DNA of 64,000 nt from contig JBDTKH010000035.1 in the NCBI GenBank assembly GCA_039935415.1, forward strand, positions 10,407 through 74,406, read 5' to 3'. A program made the translations under genes and the position numbers. This DNA is from Palsa-870 sp039935415. GTDB lineage: Bacteria; Chloroflexota; Dormibacteria; Dormibacterales; Dormibacteraceae. How positions within the stretch are numbered: the first letter of the stretch is position 1; each line of letters starts with the position of its first letter. This document shows, piece by piece, positions 24,696 to 34,000 of the stretch. Under the pieces are notes generated by a model. That model was not told the origin of the DNA. It worked only from the letters and a program-made list of their open reading frames with translations, and ran no database searches.

Positions 24696-25071
24696 CTAGG
24701 TCCGAAGCGGCTGCAGCCATCCTGCTGTCGTAGGTCACCAGCCGTCGAAGGCTCACACCCAGCTGCCGCATCGTCGCCAGGTGAATGGCGTCCAGCGAGC
24801 GAAGTTCAACAGGAGGCAACGACCCGGCCTCCAAAAGAATCCGGTCGCTCACCCGGATCAGCTCGATGCGGCTCAGAACATCGTGGCCCCTTTGCACAGC
24901 CGCAGCGCCCAGCGGCAGGAGCGCTCTGGCAACCTCGGTTCGCGCCAGTGCGCTGACGACCAACGGGGCACGGCGACGCAAATATCTGCGCAGCGCGGCT
25001 GACTCGCTCTCCGCGATGGCGAGCTTTACGATCGCCGAGGAATCCAGATAGATCGCCCGGTCAGCGGTCAT
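24670..25071 (-). CDS. VapC-type PIN-domain toxin
   Basis: 133 residues. The PIN acidic residues are visible: D10 in AIYLDSSAIVKLAI, a Glu in ALARTEVARAL, Asp in LRSLDAIHLAT and Asp in LVTYDSRMAAAA. VapC toxins are Mg-dependent RNases that cut tRNA or rRNA. The ATG at 25071 overlaps the end of the antitoxin gene by 11 bp, the usual VapBC layout. The pair sits between tRNA-Gly and a partial copy of its 3' end. Confidence 0.88.
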   Translation of the reverse strand: MTADRAIYLDSSAIVKLAIAESESAALRRYLRRRAPLVVSALARTEVARALLPLGAAAVQRGHDVLSRIELIRVSDRILLEAGSLPPVELRSLDAIHLATMRQLGVSLRRLVTYDSRMAAAASDLGIATVAPA

Positions 25072-25336
25072 CGCGCCGCAGCCGAGCCAGGACTGCCGAG
25101 GGCGCTTCCTTCCCCGCCGGCAAAGGCAAGGGCTTGGGAAGATCGTCAAGACCACCAGCAGCCGCAATTACCTCACCGGCGGCTCGAAGACGCTCAAGAG
25201 GCTCGGCCTCCGGCATGGGGGCCAGAACGGCTACGGGTCGTCCCCGATCCGTCACCTCGATGGTTTCACCCGCTGCAACGCGACGCAGCAGTTCGCTCGC
25301 GCGCTGGCGGAGTTCACGAACACCTACGGTAGCCAT
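25061..25336 (-). CDS. VapB-type antitoxin (Phd/YefM family)
   Basis: 91 residues. TVGVRELRQRASELLRRVAAGETIEVTDRGRPVAVLAPMP is the Phd/YefM DNA-binding fold. The C-terminal half (LERLRAAGEVIAAAGGLDDLPKPLPLP and beyond) is the flexible, toxin-binding part. It should neutralise the downstream VapC and repress their shared promoter, which must lie in the 28 bp before tRNA-Gly or be provided by tRNA readthrough. Confidence 0.88.
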   Translation of the reverse strand: MATVGVRELRQRASELLRRVAAGETIEVTDRGRPVAVLAPMPEAEPLERLRAAGEVIAAAGGLDDLPKPLPLPAGKEAPSAVLARLRRDDR

Positions 25337-25364
25337 GTGCTATTTGTAGCACAATCAAAGCTGG

Positions 25365-25437
25365 AGCGGGAGACGGGACTTGAACCCGCTACCTCAACCT
25401 TGGGAAGGTTGCGCTCTGCCAGGTGAGCTACTCCCGC
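25365..25437 (-). tRNA. tRNA-Gly(CCC)
   Basis: On the minus strand a 73-nt cloverleaf: acceptor GCGGGAG with CTCCCGC, D-arm AGCTCACCTGGCAGAGC, anticodon arm CAACC-TTCCCAA-GGTTG (anticodon CCC) and T-arm GCGGG-TTCAAGT-CCCGT. The discriminator base is U and CCA is not encoded. Confidence 0.95.
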
Positions 25438-25463
25438 CTTACGAGACAGATGATTCTAGGGCG

Positions 25464-27986
25464 CTACGTCTCGACCACGGCTTCGGCCCGCGGTGCGGCT
25501 TCGGCCACCACAGAGCGCACCAGCTGCGAGTACTCGCCGACGAGCCGATCCGAAACGGCCTGGTCGAGGGTCGATGCGATGATGTGGTACTCGGGCCGGT
25601 CGGCGTCGGGCACCACCAGCACCCAGCCACCCTCGACGAAGACCTTCACGCCGTCCGTCAGGTCCACCCGGTCCCGCATGTGCCTCTCCATCATGGTTCT
25701 CATCACGCGGCCCTTCACCTCCCACGGACAGAACTCGACCGCGGTGCGGTGAGCTACGGGCGGGATGCGCTCGCGCAGGGCGCCCAGCGACGTGCCGTTC
25801 TTGGCGAGCAGCTCGAGGACGCGGACCGTCGTGAAGATCGCGTCGAACGAGACGGCGAAATCCGGCCAGCAGTAACCGCCATAGCCGTCCGAAGCCACCA
25901 CCGTGTCGGCATGCTGCGCAGCACGCAGGACGGCACCCGGCGTGATCTTGGTTGGCACGAACCGGCTGTTTAGCCGGTCCGCGATCATCGAAAACGCCAG
26001 CGATGCGGACGCCGGCCCTTGCACCATCCCTGAGCGGTTGACCAGCGCCAGCTGCGCCAGGACCGCGAAAGCCGTGTCGTGGTCGAGCACCGAGCCCGTT
26101 TCGTCGACGAGAAAGCACCTCTCCCCCGGGGTGTCGATGAAGACCCCGAGCTTGGCCCTGATCGCCGAGACGATCACCCCCATCTCGTTCAGGTGGTCGC
26201 GGAAGGTGCTCTCGTCCTGCTCCAGGACCACCTCGGCCGGAGAGGCGTTGAGCGGGATCACGGTGCAGTTCATCTCCTGCAGCACCCTCGGTAGCACGAT
26301 CGCGGCCGCGCCGTTGTTGTAGTCGATGAGCACCTTGAAGGCCGCTCCGCGGAGAACCTCGAGGTCCAGCTTGGCGATCATGTCGTCGACGTATCGTTCC
26401 GTCTGGCCGTCGCGGCGCACGATGCGCCCGATCTCGTAGTGAGACACCCGCCGGATGTCCTCGCGGAAGAAAAGGCCCTCGAGCTTGCGCTCGCTGCGCT
26501 TGTCGAGGTCCAGCCCCTGGTCGTCGAAGATGCGGATGTCGGCGGAGCGCGGGTCGACCGGCGAGGTTTGCACGTGCACCGAGGAGACATGGTTGTGGCG
26601 CGCCCAGTACCGCGACACCGGCGCCGGCAGGACCGACAGGTCGGTGGCGTTTGCGCCGGCCGAGATCATCCCCGACATCAGCGCGCGGCCGATCATGCGC
26701 GACGACCGGTTGTAATCGCGCGAGATGCCGATGTCGGTCCCCTTCGGCGTGAGCGCACCAATCGCTGCGCCCAGCCGCGATGCGAACTCGGGCGTGAACT
26801 CGACGTTGATCAGCCCGTTGAGCCCATAGGAGCTGAACAGCCCGCGCTTCCACGAGCCCGCCCAGATGATCGATTCGTGCACGACCGCGCCGGGTTCGAC
26901 CTCTTTGTTCGGCCAGATCCGCACATTGGCGTTGATGGTCGAGCCCGCCCCGATCACGACGTCGCTGCCGACGACGCTCCCCTCTTCGAGTAGGCACCCG
27001 TTCTTGATCGTCACCGAGCGGCACACGACAGAGCCGCGCAGCCTCGTGTTGAGGCCGACATACGTGTGGTCCCACGTGATGGAGTTGGAGATCTTCGCCC
27101 CGGAGTCGATGGTGGTGTACGGGCCGATCACGCAGGGCCCGTTGACCCACGCGCCCGAGCGCACCTTAGCGCCGGCGCAGATGAGCGCAGGGCCGTCAAT
27201 GCGCGCGCCAGGCGACACCTCCGCGTCCGCGTGGACCCACGTCGAGTCGCCTGTCCTGTCCGCGGGGATCTGCACCTTGACCCTTCCCTCGAGGCAGTCG
27301 AAGTTGGCTTTGACGTACGCGGCGTGGCTGCCCACGTCCTCCCAGTAGCCCGAGGCAACCCACCCGAAGACGCGCTCGCCCTGCTTGAGGAGTTTCGGGA
27401 ATACGTCGCCCGACCAGTCGGTCACCTCGCCCGGCCGGAAGAAGTCGAAGACCGCGGGGTCGAGGATGTAGATGCCTGTGTTCGCGAGGTCCGAGATGAC
27501 CTCACCCCAGCTCGGCTTCTCGATGAACCGCTGCACCGCCCCGCCGTCATCAACGACGACGACGCCGTACTCGAGCGGGTTGGGTACCGGCTTGAGCACG
27601 ATGGTGGCGATCGCGCGGCGCTCGCGGTGGAAGCGGGCGGCGGCGGCGAGGTCGATGTCCGTCAGCGAGTCGCCCGAGATGACGACGAACGGCTCGGTGA
27701 GTTGCTGGCGCGCGAGCATGACCGAGCCGGCCGTGCCGAGAGGCGAGTCCTCGACCGAGTAGGTGAGCGCGACACCCTGCTCGGAGCCGTCGCCGAAATA
27801 GTTGCGAATCGACGCGCCGAGGTACTGCACCGTGGCGACGATGTCCCGCATCTGGTGCCGCTTCAGGTGCAGGAGGATGTGCTCCATGATCGGCCGCCCT
27901 GCGACCGGGACCATCGGCTTCGGCTGGCGGCTGGTGAGCGGGCGGAGGCGCGAGCCCTCGCCTCCGGCCATCACGACCGCCTTCAT
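25464..27986 (-). CDS. Nucleotidyltransferase-phosphohexomutase fusion (mannose-1-phosphate guanylyltransferase / phosphomannomutase-like)
   Basis: 840 residues. The N-terminus (1-240) is a sugar-1-phosphate nucleotidyltransferase: AVVMAGGEGSRLRPLTSRQPKPMVPV, SGDSLTDIDL and RFIEKPSWGEV. Residues ~250-370 are left-handed beta-helix repeats (VIGPYTTIDSGAKISNSI). The rest is a phosphoglucomutase/phosphomannomutase domain with GTDIGISRDYNRSSRMIG, VLIDYNNGAAAIVL and a sugar-binding VASDGYGGYCWPDF. The usual phospho-serine loop TASHNP is not obvious: the region reads ISRDYNRSSRM, so the mutase activity may be altered. It likely supplies an activated hexose for nearby glycan enzymes. The start MKAVVMAGG at 27986 is clear. 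Confidence 0.88.
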   Translation of the reverse strand: MKAVVMAGGEGSRLRPLTSRQPKPMVPVAGRPIMEHILLHLKRHQMRDIVATVQYLGASIRNYFGDGSEQGVALTYSVEDSPLGTAGSVMLARQQLTEPFVVISGDSLTDIDLAAAARFHRERRAIATIVLKPVPNPLEYGVVVVDDGGAVQRFIEKPSWGEVISDLANTGIYILDPAVFDFFRPGEVTDWSGDVFPKLLKQGERVFGWVASGYWEDVGSHAAYVKANFDCLEGRVKVQIPADRTGDSTWVHADAEVSPGARIDGPALICAGAKVRSGAWVNGPCVIGPYTTIDSGAKISNSITWDHTYVGLNTRLRGSVVCRSVTIKNGCLLEEGSVVGSDVVIGAGSTINANVRIWPNKEVEPGAVVHESIIWAGSWKRGLFSSYGLNGLINVEFTPEFASRLGAAIGALTPKGTDIGISRDYNRSSRMIGRALMSGMISAGANATDLSVLPAPVSRYWARHNHVSSVHVQTSPVDPRSADIRIFDDQGLDLDKRSERKLEGLFFREDIRRVSHYEIGRIVRRDGQTERYVDDMIAKLDLEVLRGAAFKVLIDYNNGAAAIVLPRVLQEMNCTVIPLNASPAEVVLEQDESTFRDHLNEMGVIVSAIRAKLGVFIDTPGERCFLVDETGSVLDHDTAFAVLAQLALVNRSGMVQGPASASLAFSMIADRLNSRFVPTKITPGAVLRAAQHADTVVASDGYGGYCWPDFAVSFDAIFTTVRVLELLAKNGTSLGALRERIPPVAHRTAVEFCPWEVKGRVMRTMMERHMRDRVDLTDGVKVFVEGGWVLVVPDADRPEYHIIASTLDQAVSDRLVGEYSQLVRSVVAEAAPRAEAVVET

Positions 27987-27999
27987 CTGGCCAACCCAA

Positions 28000-28005
28000 T
28001 ACGAT
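28000..28005 (+). promoter_or_regulatory. Probable -10 element for the rod RNA / glgP leader
   Basis: TACGAT at 28000-28005 on the plus strand would place transcription start near 28012, at the base of the long hairpin that begins at 28009. No strong -35 hexamer is visible 17 bp upstream, which lies in the 5' end of the divergent nucleotidyltransferase gene. The call relies on the match between start site and RNA end. Confidence 0.4.
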
Positions 28006-28008
28006 CTT

Positions 28009-28189
28009 AGGAGTGTCGATGGGGTTCCGGCCGAGAGATTCTGTGTCCAGGTGGTCGCAGTGCTAGGCGCTTCCGAGCACGCGAGGGAGCGCATCCCGTG
28101 GATGCGTGACCGAGCGCGCGCAGGAAGCAACGACGCAATGCGGCCGCCTGGGCGCCGAAGATCCGGCCGGAATCCCCAGCGACACTCCT
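28009..28189 (+). ncRNA. Long rod-shaped RNA with central bubble (6S-RNA-like) or glgP leader element
   Basis: The 181-nt gap between two divergent genes folds almost end to end. The outer stem is 28009-28033 with 28064-partner side 28164-28189 (about 25 bp, one mismatch, one bulge). A bubble of ~13 nt (28034-28046) faces ~12 nt (28152-28163). The inner stem 28047-28063 pairs with 28135-28151 (17 positions, one mismatch). Further stems include GCTTCC/GGAAGC (28069-28074, 28123-28128) and an apical hairpin CGCATCC/GGATGCG (28090-28106). Two inner pairs are U-G on the plus strand and would be A-C on the minus strand, so the plus strand is the RNA. Size, closing stem and bubble are those of 6S RNA, but the element also abuts the glgP start. 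Confidence 0.6.
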
Positions 28190-28198
28190 GAGAGTGTC
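28181..28198 (+). promoter_or_regulatory. Alternative hairpin over the glgP start region
   Basis: GACACTC (28181-28187), four bases, then GAGTGTC (28192-28198) form a perfect 7-bp hairpin that contains the GTG start of glgP at 28194. The left arm is the same segment that pairs with 28011-28017 in the long rod, so the two structures exclude each other. Confidence 0.5.
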
Positions 28199-30257
28199 CG
28201 TGCTTGAGGAACTCAATCAATTTGCCCACGACCTCCTCTGGACCTGGCAGCCTCGAATCAAATCGCTGTTTCTCATGATCGACCCCGAGCTGTGGGAGTC
28301 GACCCACCAGAACCCGGTCCTCATGCTCGCGACGCTCGGCGAGGATGGAGTCGCCCGCGCCGCCGAGCGGCCTGAAGTGCAGGCCGCTTTGGAAGGTGCG
28401 CGCACGGCTTACCGCGAGTACTACGACCGCCACCCGGGCTTCATGGAAGCGAAAGCGCCCCTGGTCGTCGCGTACTTCTCGCTCGAATTCGGCCTCGCGG
28501 AATGCCTCCCCATCTATTCAGGAGGCCTCGGCGTCCTCGCCGGAGACCACCTGAAGGCGACGAGTGACCTCGGCCTGCCGCTCGTCGCGGTCGGCCTCTT
28601 CTACAGGCAGGGCTTCGGCCGGCAGGAGATCGACGCGCGCGGCCACCAGGTCGAGGTGTATTCCGAGAACCGGGGCGCGGAGCTGCCGGTCCACAAGGTG
28701 GAGGGAATCGAGGTCGAGGCGCCGATCGGATCGCGCAACGTGCGCATCGGCGTGTGGCGCGCGCAGGTCGGCCGCGTGCCGCTCTTCCTACTCGACACCG
28801 ACCTCGAGGCCAATGAACCCGACCTGCGTGCCATCACCGATCGCCTGTACGTCCCCGAGCCCGACCGCCGCCTGCGCCAGGAGATCGTGCTCGGCATCGG
28901 CGGGGTTCGCGCCCTTCACGCCCTCGGCATCGACGCGGGAGTCTTCCACCTGAACGAGGGCCACAGCTTCCTGTGCGCGATCGAGCGCATCCGCGAGCTC
29001 CGCACCTCGCGCCAGATGACACTCGAGGAGGCGCGGCTCGTCGCCCGCGCTGGCATCGTCTTCACGACGCACACGCCGGTCGCGGCGGGGAGCGATTTCT
29101 TCGAGCCCGGCCTCGTCTGGGACCTGCTGAACCCCTACCTGAGCCAGGTCGGCATCTCCTTCGACCGTTTCATGGACCTCGGGCGACTGCGGCCTGGCGA
29201 CCCCCGCGAGATGCTGACCACGACGTACGCGGCCCTGCGGCTGGCGGACCAGTCGTTCGGCGTGAGCCGGCTGCACGGCGCGGTCTCCCGCCGGCTGTGG
29301 AAGGACGCGTGGAAGGACCTGCCCGAGGCGCAGGTGCCCATCGGCTCGGTCACCAACGGCGTGCACATGCCGACCTGGCTCGCGCCCGAGATCGCAGACC
29401 TGCTGACCCGGTTCGTCGGTCCGGACTGGTGGGACCTCGACGGTTTGGACGGGCGCTGGCAGGCGGTGTTCGAGATCCCGGCCGGGGAGCTGTGGGCCAC
29501 CCACTTGAAGCTGAAGGGCCGCCTGATCGAGATCGCCAACAAGCGGTCGGAAGACCACAAGGTGCTGGACGTCAACGCGCTGACGTTTGGTTTCGCCAGG
29601 CGCTTCGCACCGTATAAGCGCGCCGACCTGCTGCTGCAGGACCGCGAGCGACTGGGCACGCTGCTGAACAACTCGAAGCAGCCGGTGCAGCTCCTTTTCG
29701 CCGGGAAGTCGCACCCCGCCGACCAGGCTGGTAAGGAGATCCTTGCGCGCGTGGTGGCGGTTTCTCGCTCCGAGCCACGCGTCGCGTTCCTCAAGGACTA
29801 CGACATCGCGCTCGCCCGCCACCTGGTGCACGGCGCCGACGCCTGGTTGAACAACCCTCGCCGCTTCCTCGAGGCGAGCGGCACGAGCGGCATGAAGGCG
29901 GGCGCGAACGGCGGTCTCAATGTCAGCATCCTCGACGGGTGGTGGGACGAGGCATACCGTCCCGAGCTCGGATGGGCGATCCCCTCAGGCGCGACGCTGG
30001 ACCGCCAGGAGGTGGACGACCACGCCGAGTCCGAAGGGCTCTACCGCCTGCTCGAGCGCGAGGTCGTGCCCGCCTACTTCGAGCGGGACGCGAACGGCAT
30101 CCCGCAGCGCTGGGTGGAGATGATGCGCGCCTCGATCCGATACACGGCGACCGCGTTCTCGGCGCGTCGCATGGTGATCGACTACTTCAACACCGCCTAC
30201 GCACCGGGCGCGCGGCGCGTGGACCAACTGAGGTTGCTGCCCGACTGGGGAGGGTAA
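28194..30257 (+). CDS. glgP: Alpha-glucan phosphorylase (GT35, GlgP family)
   Basis: 687 residues, the short phosphorylase type with DUF3417-like N-terminus (LNQFAHDLLWTWQPRIKSLFLMIDPELW). It releases glucose-1-phosphate from alpha-1,4-glucan. Markers: VAYFSLEFGLAECLPIYSGGLGVLAGDHLKATSDLGLPLVAVGL, VFHLNEGHS, FTTHTPVAAGSDFF, FARRFAPYKRADLLL, and the PLP-lysine loop EASGTSGMKAGANGGLN (Lys about residue 567). Start is GTG 28194, with a second GTG at 28200 also possible. The start lies inside a small hairpin that competes with the upstream rod RNA. Works with the glycogen synthase fusion at 31055-34747. Confidence 0.95.
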   Translation: MSVLEELNQFAHDLLWTWQPRIKSLFLMIDPELWESTHQNPVLMLATLGEDGVARAAERPEVQAALEGARTAYREYYDRHPGFMEAKAPLVVAYFSLEFGLAECLPIYSGGLGVLAGDHLKATSDLGLPLVAVGLFYRQGFGRQEIDARGHQVEVYSENRGAELPVHKVEGIEVEAPIGSRNVRIGVWRAQVGRVPLFLLDTDLEANEPDLRAITDRLYVPEPDRRLRQEIVLGIGGVRALHALGIDAGVFHLNEGHSFLCAIERIRELRTSRQMTLEEARLVARAGIVFTTHTPVAAGSDFFEPGLVWDLLNPYLSQVGISFDRFMDLGRLRPGDPREMLTTTYAALRLADQSFGVSRLHGAVSRRLWKDAWKDLPEAQVPIGSVTNGVHMPTWLAPEIADLLTRFVGPDWWDLDGLDGRWQAVFEIPAGELWATHLKLKGRLIEIANKRSEDHKVLDVNALTFGFARRFAPYKRADLLLQDRERLGTLLNNSKQPVQLLFAGKSHPADQAGKEILARVVAVSRSEPRVAFLKDYDIALARHLVHGADAWLNNPRRFLEASGTSGMKAGANGGLNVSILDGWWDEAYRPELGWAIPSGATLDRQEVDDHAESEGLYRLLEREVVPAYFERDANGIPQRWVEMMRASIRYTATAFSARRMVIDYFNTAYAPGARRVDQLRLLPDWGG

Positions 30258-30338
30258 AGCTCCCGTCTTCGTGGCGCTGTACCAGACCAATCCGGAAGCC
30301 TCGTGAGGGCCGCCAGTAGCAAGGCTCGGCCGCGATGG

Positions 30339-30971
30339 TCAATGGTTAGACACTGTGTAGGAGTCAATGACGTCGGCCGCTCGGGCGTCGCCGGGCTGAC
30401 CCCGCTCGCGGAGCCGTCTCGCGACCTTCCTTTTGGTCTCGGCGGAGCCCGCCGGTCCGGTCTTGAACTTGACGTGGCGGCGCACAATGCGCAGCTGCAT
30501 GGTGGCCAGGCGCCGCAGGCGCGATCCGTAGAACTCGCCCATCTTGATTGGCTCGTACGAGGCGTTTGGCTCGTACGCCGCCACCAGCCGGCTGAGGGCG
30601 CCGGCCACATCTTCGGGGTCGGTCGATAGTTTTTCGACGTCGCACTCGAAGGCCACGGCGCGGAAGTGAAGCGTGGCTCGACCGGCGTCGTGCTCGCTGA
30701 CCCAGTCATGAGGCGACCACGCGAGGAAGTCCGAAACGAAGAATGTGACGCGCGAGGCGGAGCGAACCGCTTCAAAAGTCGGATCGTCCTGGACACAGTG
30801 GAGCTCGATGACGTCGCCGGTTTTGACAAACGGCAGGATGCTGACTTGCGGGTAGCCGCCGGCGGCGCACGCGACCAGCGTGCCATGTCTCATCTCGGCG
30901 ACGAACCGGTCCGCCGCCTCCTGGTCGGGCGGGTAGTTCGAGCTGTCAAACACGCGGTTAGTGTGGCGCAC
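30339..30971 (-). CDS. PaiB-like FMN-binding protein (negative transcriptional regulator family)
   Basis: 210 residues of the split-barrel flavin fold. The start FDSSNYPPDQEAADRFVAEMRHGTLVACA, then PQVSILPFVKTGDVIELHCVQDDP and the WSPHDWVSEHDAGRATLHFRAVAFECDV core match the PaiB/FMN-binding group. Members bind FMN and some regulate sporulation or protease genes; many are uncharacterised. It stands alone, convergent with glgP. The 81 bp between 30258 and 30338 show no feature. Confidence 0.7.
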   Translation of the reverse strand: MRHTNRVFDSSNYPPDQEAADRFVAEMRHGTLVACAAGGYPQVSILPFVKTGDVIELHCVQDDPTFEAVRSASRVTFFVSDFLAWSPHDWVSEHDAGRATLHFRAVAFECDVEKLSTDPEDVAGALSRLVAAYEPNASYEPIKMGEFYGSRLRRLATMQLRIVRRHVKFKTGPAGSAETKRKVARRLRERGQPGDARAADVIDSYTVSNH

Positions 30972-31029
30972 GTCATGAGGGTTCCGCGTTCTTCTCCCTC
31001 CTCTCTGCCCGCTTCAGCACCACTCCCAA

Positions 31030-31052
31030 CCCTCGCCCCGAAGGGGCGAGGG
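31030..31052. repeat. Palindromic repeat at the 3' end of the GH57-GT5 gene
   Basis: CCCTCGCCCC, GAA, GGGGCGAGGG: a perfect 10-bp inverted repeat placed 2 bp beyond the stop codon. It is related to the palindrome at 4123-4145 and may act as a terminator hairpin, though no T-run follows. Confidence 0.65.
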
Positions 31053-31054
31053 GA

Positions 31055-34000
31055 TCAATCCGCCACTGCTGTGAGGCCTCGGCGCTCTCGGCGTGTCGCT
31101 ACCGCGGCCACGTAAAGCTGCACGTAACGGTGCGCCGAGCGCGACCACGACACGTCCTCCGTCATCGCGCGGCGCACCAGCCACGCCCACAGTTGCGGGT
31201 GGCGGAACGTCTCGGCCGCCCGCACGACGCACGCGAAGAACTGCCAGGGGTCGTAAGCCTCGAAGGTGAAGCCGTTGCCCGTCCCCGCCACGGGGTCGTA
31301 GTCCCGGATCGTGTCCGCCAGCCCACCGGTCGCGCGCACGACTGGAATCGTTCCGTAGCGCAGCGCGATCAGCTGCGCCAGGCCGCACGGCTCGAACCGC
31401 GAGGGCATCCACAACATGTCGGACCCGGCGTATATGCGTTGGGCCATCGCCGCGTCGAATCCGATCGACACGGAGACCTGGTGAGGGGCCTCGGCCGCCA
31501 GGCGCCGGAACATGTCCTCGTACCGGCGGTCGCCGGTGCCGATCACGACGACCTGCAGGCCGAGATGAAGGAGCTGCGGCATCGCCTGCTCCACCAGGTC
31601 GATGCCCTTCACGTCGTAGAACCGCGAGACGATCGCGCACAGCGGCTTGCCGGAGTCGTCTAGACCCAGCTGGGCGCGAAGCTCTGTGCGGCACAGCGCT
31701 TTCGGCTCAGGAACCTCGCCCGAGTAGTGGTGAGGGATGTTCGGATCGCGTTCCGGATCGAAGATGTCGTAGTCGATGCCGTTGACCACCCCGTGTAGCT
31801 TGTGCGCGTTGCGGCGCAGCAGCTCATCGAGACCCTCGCCGTACTCGGGTGTCTGGATCTCCGCCGCGTAGCGCTCGCTGACGGTGTTGACCACGTCCGC
31901 GAAGTGGATGCCGCGGCCCAGCGCGTTGACCACGTTGTCGAGGCCCGGGATGCCGACGTGGATCAGGCCCCACTCCTCGAGGCCGGCCAGCACCAGTGCG
32001 CCAAACCCGAACACACCCTGCGCGGCAAGGTTGTGGACCGTCAGGTTCGTCGATATGTCGGCGTACGGGCCCTGCGAGTAAACGCGGTCGAGCAGGTTTG
32101 GCACGAGCGCTGCGAACCAGTCGTGGACGTGGATCACGTCCGGGAAGAAGTCCAGCGCCGGCAGCATCTCGAGCAGCGCGCGGCAGAAGAATACCGACCG
32201 CGCGTCGTCATCGCCGAAGCCGAACATCCCGTCGCGGTCGTACAGCTGCGGGCAGTCGACGAAGTAGACGACCATCTCCCCGAGGCGGCCTTCGTAGATG
32301 GTCGCCGCGATCTTCTGGGCGCCCAGCGGGACCTGCAGGTCTTTGACCACGGCGCGGAGGTTGTACCGGCTGACGTCGACCTGGCGGTAGCGGGGCAGCA
32401 CGACTCTGACGTCGTGACCGAGGCGGCGCAGCTCCTTCGACAGCGACGCGGCCACGTCGGCGACGCCCCCGAGCTTCGCGAAAGGCGCCAGCTCGGCCGT
32501 CGCGACCAGCACCTTGAGGTGCTGCGCGTGTGGAACATCCGCGGTCAGGGCCTCGCCGGGGACGCGAACGCCAAGCGAGCCTGACGGCGGAATCTCTTCG
32601 ATGTCGCTCCCGTCGCGGCTCACGACCAGCGCCATCTCCACGGTGTCGCCCGGCCGCTTGCTTAGCAGCTTGAAGGGGATGGTGACGAAGAACGGGTCGG
32701 GCACCTCCCAGCTGCTCTCGACCACGGCCTTCGATGACGGCTCATCTGGTGCGCCCTGCGCGCGCCCGGCCGGCTCCACGATCCGCGCGGCGGTCACTGT
32801 GCCGCCCTGTGCTCGCGGCACGATCCTGATCACGTAGGCGGGCTCGAAGCCGAGGTCCACCGTCTCGGACTCGGACAGCGGCAGGTCCATGTCGCCGGCG
32901 CCGTCGCCGGCGGGCGCGCCGGAGCAGTAAAGCCAGAAGTCGACCTTCTGCGCCTGCAGCTCGGCGGGCGAGCGGGGGCTGTCGATCCGGACGTGCAGGT
33001 TCTTCTCGTCGTTCCCGTAGAGGACGCGCTCGACGATTCCGGCCGGGCGGTGCAGGGCCCCAAAGCCTGACCCGACGAGGTAGTAGCCCGCGTGGTTCCA
33101 ATTGGGGTCGTCGCGAGAGGCCGGGCTGATGAGAGCCGCCGGGCCGCCGCGGTCAGCCGCCGGCGCCCGCTTGATGATCGGCTGGAAAAGCCTCGCTGGG
33201 GCGCGCGCGCCCATCAGCTTGTACACGTTTCGCAGGTGCAGCCGGAACTGGTTGTCCCAGATCTGGTCCATGCCGGAGTCGTGCTTGCGGCTGAACCACC
33301 AGAACCAGTCGCTGCCCTCGGTGATCAGGATCTCGCGCCAGGCGAGCATGGCCTGCTCGGACTCCTTAGGCCGCAGCTTCGACTGCTCATCGAGCCAATC
33401 GCGCGTCTCGGACAGGAGGTCCCACGCGACGTTGTGCTCCGGGTCCCCGATCCACGTGTCGAGGCTCGCGCCTATCCAGCTGCCTGTATGCAGGTGGTGG
33501 AGCTGCTGCTCGGGCGGGTGCTCGGCGATGAACTCCGACACGGTCGTGGTGACGATCTCCTGGTTCGCCTCCAGCTCCGAGTACAGGGCGTTTAGAAAGT
33601 CGTGACCGTCGCGTGGGTAGAACTCCCACGCGTTCTCGCCGTCGAGCGCGATCACGGCCAGGAAGTCGCGTTCGCCCTGCTGGTCGCGGATGCGCCTCAG
33701 CCGGCCGACCAGGTTGCGCGCCGCGTCGTTGGACGGCAGGCGCTGGTAGTCGAACCCGATGGCGTTGGACAGCTGCGAATCGCGGAACACGATGGCCACG
33801 GCCTGGCCCTCGCGCTCCAGGCGCTTCGGGCGGTAAAGATCCTCGTCACGAGAATAGTGGGCGTCGAGCGAGCGGGCCAGCACCTCCTCATCGCTGATCA
33901 TCCAGTCGAGGCCCGCGCCGGTGGCGAGCCCGATCACGCTCTCCCCTACCGCCATCTCCGAGGGCCACATGCCCTTCGGCCTGCGACCGAGCAGTCGCTC

